This document shows positions 62,335 to 64,000 of a stretch of DNA of 64,000 nt, in pieces. The stretch comes from Dongia rigui. GTDB taxonomy: Bacteria > Pseudomonadota > Alphaproteobacteria > Dongiales > Dongiaceae. A program made the translations under genes and the position numbers. The DNA is taken from positions 186,001 to 250,000 of the forward strand of contig NZ_JAXCLX010000003.1 of the NCBI RefSeq assembly GCF_034044635.1, given 5' to 3'. The notes beneath the pieces were generated by a model. The model was not told where the DNA came from, ran no database searches, and was given only the letters and a program-made list of their open reading frames with translations. How positions within the stretch are numbered: the first letter of the stretch is position 1; the number at the start of each line of letters is the position of its first letter.

Positions 62335-63249
62335 TCAGAAATTGGACATATTATCCTTGGTCACCAAAGCGGCGCCTGAGTCGATCAGGGATTCGACCTT
62401 CTCGCCGCGGATGGACCGGACCAGGGCATCGACGCCGAGTTCCGCCATCTTTGCCGGAAACTGAGCGACGGTTGCATCCTCGATCCCGGCCTGCAGCGCT
62501 TCCGCCTCGCCGCAGCAGAAATCGAAGCCAGCAAGAACGATCTTGTCATTGGCAATGCCGGCCTTCTTGATCGCCTGTGCGGCCCCCGCGGCGGGCGGGC
62601 CACAAGCCGCGAAGATCGACTTGATATCCGGATTCTTGGTGAGCAGATCTTCAGCGACGCTGAGCCCGAGTTCCTCGGTGCAGTTGGTTGCCCCCCGGCC
62701 GACGATCTTGACGTCGACACCCTTCAAGCCATCGAGCATGCCGTTGACGCGATCATCGAGCGACGGAACGCCGGGGACACCTTCGAGGATGCCCAGCGTG
62801 TCGCCGTCCTTCAGCACGGTCTTCAGGTATTCGCCCGCGATCTTGCCGGCATTGTAGTTGTTGGTGGTAGCCAGCGCGGTGCGGTTGTTCCAGTCGGGTA
62901 TGTTGTTGTCCATCAGCACGATTTTCACGCCGGCGGCGACGGCCTTGTCGAGCGCCGGGGCGACTGTCGGATCAACCGGCGTCAGGGCAATACCCTGGAC
63001 ACCCTTGGTCACCATGGATTCGATGAGCGCGATCTGCCCTTCGATGTCCGTGGCAGCAGTTCCCTGGCCATAGATGATCTCGACCCCCGGATGGGCCTTG
63101 GCATAGGCCTTGGCGGCATCTTCCATCGTGGCAAAGAATGGCACCGGGAACTTGGTGATGAAGCCGAGCTTGACCGGGTCATCGGCCAGGGCCGGACCGG
63201 CGCTTGCGATCGCAAGTGCCAGCGCCCCCAACAGCAATCTTAGTCTCAT
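62335..63249 (-). CDS. Sugar ABC transporter substrate-binding protein (RbsB-type)
   Basis: This 304-residue periplasmic receptor of the CUT2 ribose/galactose type starts at the ATG at 63249 after AGGAGGAAG. MRLRLLLGALALAIASAG followed by PALADD is a signal peptide with cleavage after ALA. The mature part opens PVKLGFITKFPVPFFATMED and includes GIALTPVDPTVAPALDKAV and VKIVLMDNNIPD, typical of Peripla_BP_4. It belongs with the ATPase at the window end; the permease gene is not seen and should lie beyond it. The ligand is probably a sugar acid or polyol. Confidence 0.9.
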   Translation of the reverse strand: MRLRLLLGALALAIASAGPALADDPVKLGFITKFPVPFFATMEDAAKAYAKAHPGVEIIYGQGTAATDIEGQIALIESMVTKGVQGIALTPVDPTVAPALDKAVAAGVKIVLMDNNIPDWNNRTALATTNNYNAGKIAGEYLKTVLKDGDTLGILEGVPGVPSLDDRVNGMLDGLKGVDVKIVGRGATNCTEELGLSVAEDLLTKNPDIKSIFAACGPPAAGAAQAIKKAGIANDKIVLAGFDFCCGEAEALQAGIEDATVAQFPAKMAELGVDALVRSIRGEKVESLIDSGAALVTKDNMSNF

Positions 63250-63341
63250 GATCTTCCTCCTCCCATACGGACGGGTTCGGGGTGAATCCGCCCATCGCTT
63301 CGTCACCTCTTGCGGATGACGAATTTCCATCGCCCCAGCGC

Positions 63342-64000
63342 CTAGCCCTCGGCCCCGACAATCAGGGCAACCAGTTGCTGCTGGTTCTCACGGGCCGGCT
63401 TCAGCTCGCCCACCTTGTGACCTTGGCGCAGCACGACAGCCCGGTCGGCCAGTTCGATGACATGTTCCATGTTGTGCGTGATCAGGATGACGGCATTGCC
63501 CTCGGCGCGGAGCTGCGCCACGAGATCGAGCACTTTGCGCGATTCACGCAAACCCAGCGCTGCCGTCGGCTCATCGAGGATCACCAGCTTGCGGGCGAAC
63601 ACCGAGGCCCGGGCGACGGCAACGGCCTGTCGCTGGCCACCGGACATGAGTGCGACCGGCGCATCGAGTTTCGGCAGCTTGACCTTGAGGCGGTCGAGCA
63701 CGGCGGCCGCCTCGCGGTCCATCTGACGACTACTGAGGAATCGCAAGCCCGCGGGCAGCCAGGACGGAAAGGCGATTTCCCGGCCGCAATAGAAATTCTG
63801 CGCCGGCGTCAGGTTGTCGAACAGTGCCAGGTCCTGATAGACGGTCTCGATGCCGGCGCGCCTCGCCGCTGCCGGCGAGGAAAGTGCGACCTGCTCGCCA
63901 TCGAGCAGGATCTCTCCGGCGTCGAGCGCGTGGACGCCGCTGATGCATTTCACCAAGGTCGACTTGCCAGCGCCATTGTCGCCGAGCAATGCCAGCACTT
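63342..64000 (-). CDS. Sugar ABC transporter ATP-binding protein (CUT2), cut by window edge
   Basis: At least 218 residues of a CUT2-type ATPase are visible, running off the right edge; the open frame continues through VLALLGDN at the end of the window. Walker A is GDNGAGKST, signature LMSGGQRQAVAVARA, and Walker B LVILDEPTAALG. Unlike RbsA it has a single ATPase unit, as in FrcA of Sinorhizobium, since it stops soon after THNMEHVIELADRAVVL. It is the most upstream visible gene of the leftward sugar-acid operon. Confidence 0.9.
   Translation of the reverse strand, partial: VLALLGDNGAGKSTLVKCISGVHALDAGEILLDGEQVALSSPAAARRAGIETVYQDLALFDNLTPAQNFYCGREIAFPSWLPAGLRFLSSRQMDREAAAVLDRLKVKLPKLDAPVALMSGGQRQAVAVARASVFARKLVILDEPTAALGLRESRKVLDLVAQLRAEGNAVILITHNMEHVIELADRAVVLRQGHKVGELKPARENQQQLVALIVGAEG

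Overview
The window is a stretch of high-GC, gene-dense chromosome, most likely from an alphaproteobacterium. A Rhodospirillales-type or rhizobial-type organism is my inference from the gene content: several LIV-type and sugar ABC systems, RpiR regulators, a form I CO dehydrogenase cluster and a GC-rich palindromic intergenic repeat. I see no rRNA, tRNA, CRISPR array, integrase or transposase. Both ends cut through genes: an FGGY kinase on the left and a sugar ABC ATPase on the right.

Region 1 (1-4.7 kb) is a sugar or sugar-acid locus. An FGGY kinase diverges from an operon of cupin-type phosphoglucose isomerase, shikimate-dehydrogenase-like enzyme, D-2-hydroxyacid dehydrogenase, UlaG-like metallo-hydrolase and RpiR regulator. 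Two HexR/RpiR-like operators lie in the divergent promoter region. A REP-like inverted repeat closes the locus.

Region 2 (4.7-18.5 kb) is a nitrogen-compound catabolic locus built around a second RpiR regulator. Leftward it encodes a LIV-type transporter with a fused permease-ATPase, an N-formylglutamate amidohydrolase-like enzyme and a cysteine hydrolase. Rightward it encodes a glutamine-synthetase-like ligase, a class III aminotransferase, and a 1014-residue fusion of APH-type kinase, M23 peptidase and aminotransferase/phospholyase domains. A bicupin protein converges on the fusion. This is the best candidate for an undescribed pathway, probably uptake, phosphorylation and phospho-elimination or transamination of a hydroxylated amine or amino acid.

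Region 3 (18.5-28.4 kb) holds an NTF2-like protein, a histidine kinase with a decayed ATPase domain, an L-glyceraldehyde-3-phosphate reductase, a 1621-residue RTX/VCBS surface protein, a DUF72 protein and a TetR repressor. Region 4 (28.5-34.3 kb) is a complete tripartite RND pump operon divergent from that repressor, with a duplicated operator-like site between them.

Region 5 (34.5-43.2 kb) is an aerobic CO dehydrogenase cluster in the order coxC-M-S-L-D-E-F-G. CoxL carries the form I signature AYRCSFR, so CO oxidation is likely. CoxC is a membrane MHYT-LytTR regulator, and the gap before coxM holds a 20-bp-spaced direct repeat resembling LytTR sites. No RuBisCO or coxB/H/I/K is present here.

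Region 6 (43.2-54 kb) has a D-aminopeptidase, a four-gene sugar ABC transporter behind a pair of LacI-type operators, and a second RND pump without an outer-membrane partner. Region 7 (54-64 kb) has a DUF4105 protein, a dienoyl-CoA-reductase-like SDR, an amine oxidase-like flavoprotein, a cysteine synthase-glutaredoxin fusion, a GFA protein preceded by a (CT)9 tract, and a leftward sugar-acid operon (ABC ATPase, binding protein, zinc dehydrogenase, mannitol-dehydrogenase-family enzyme) that looks like an L-gulonate/fructuronate/mannonate route.
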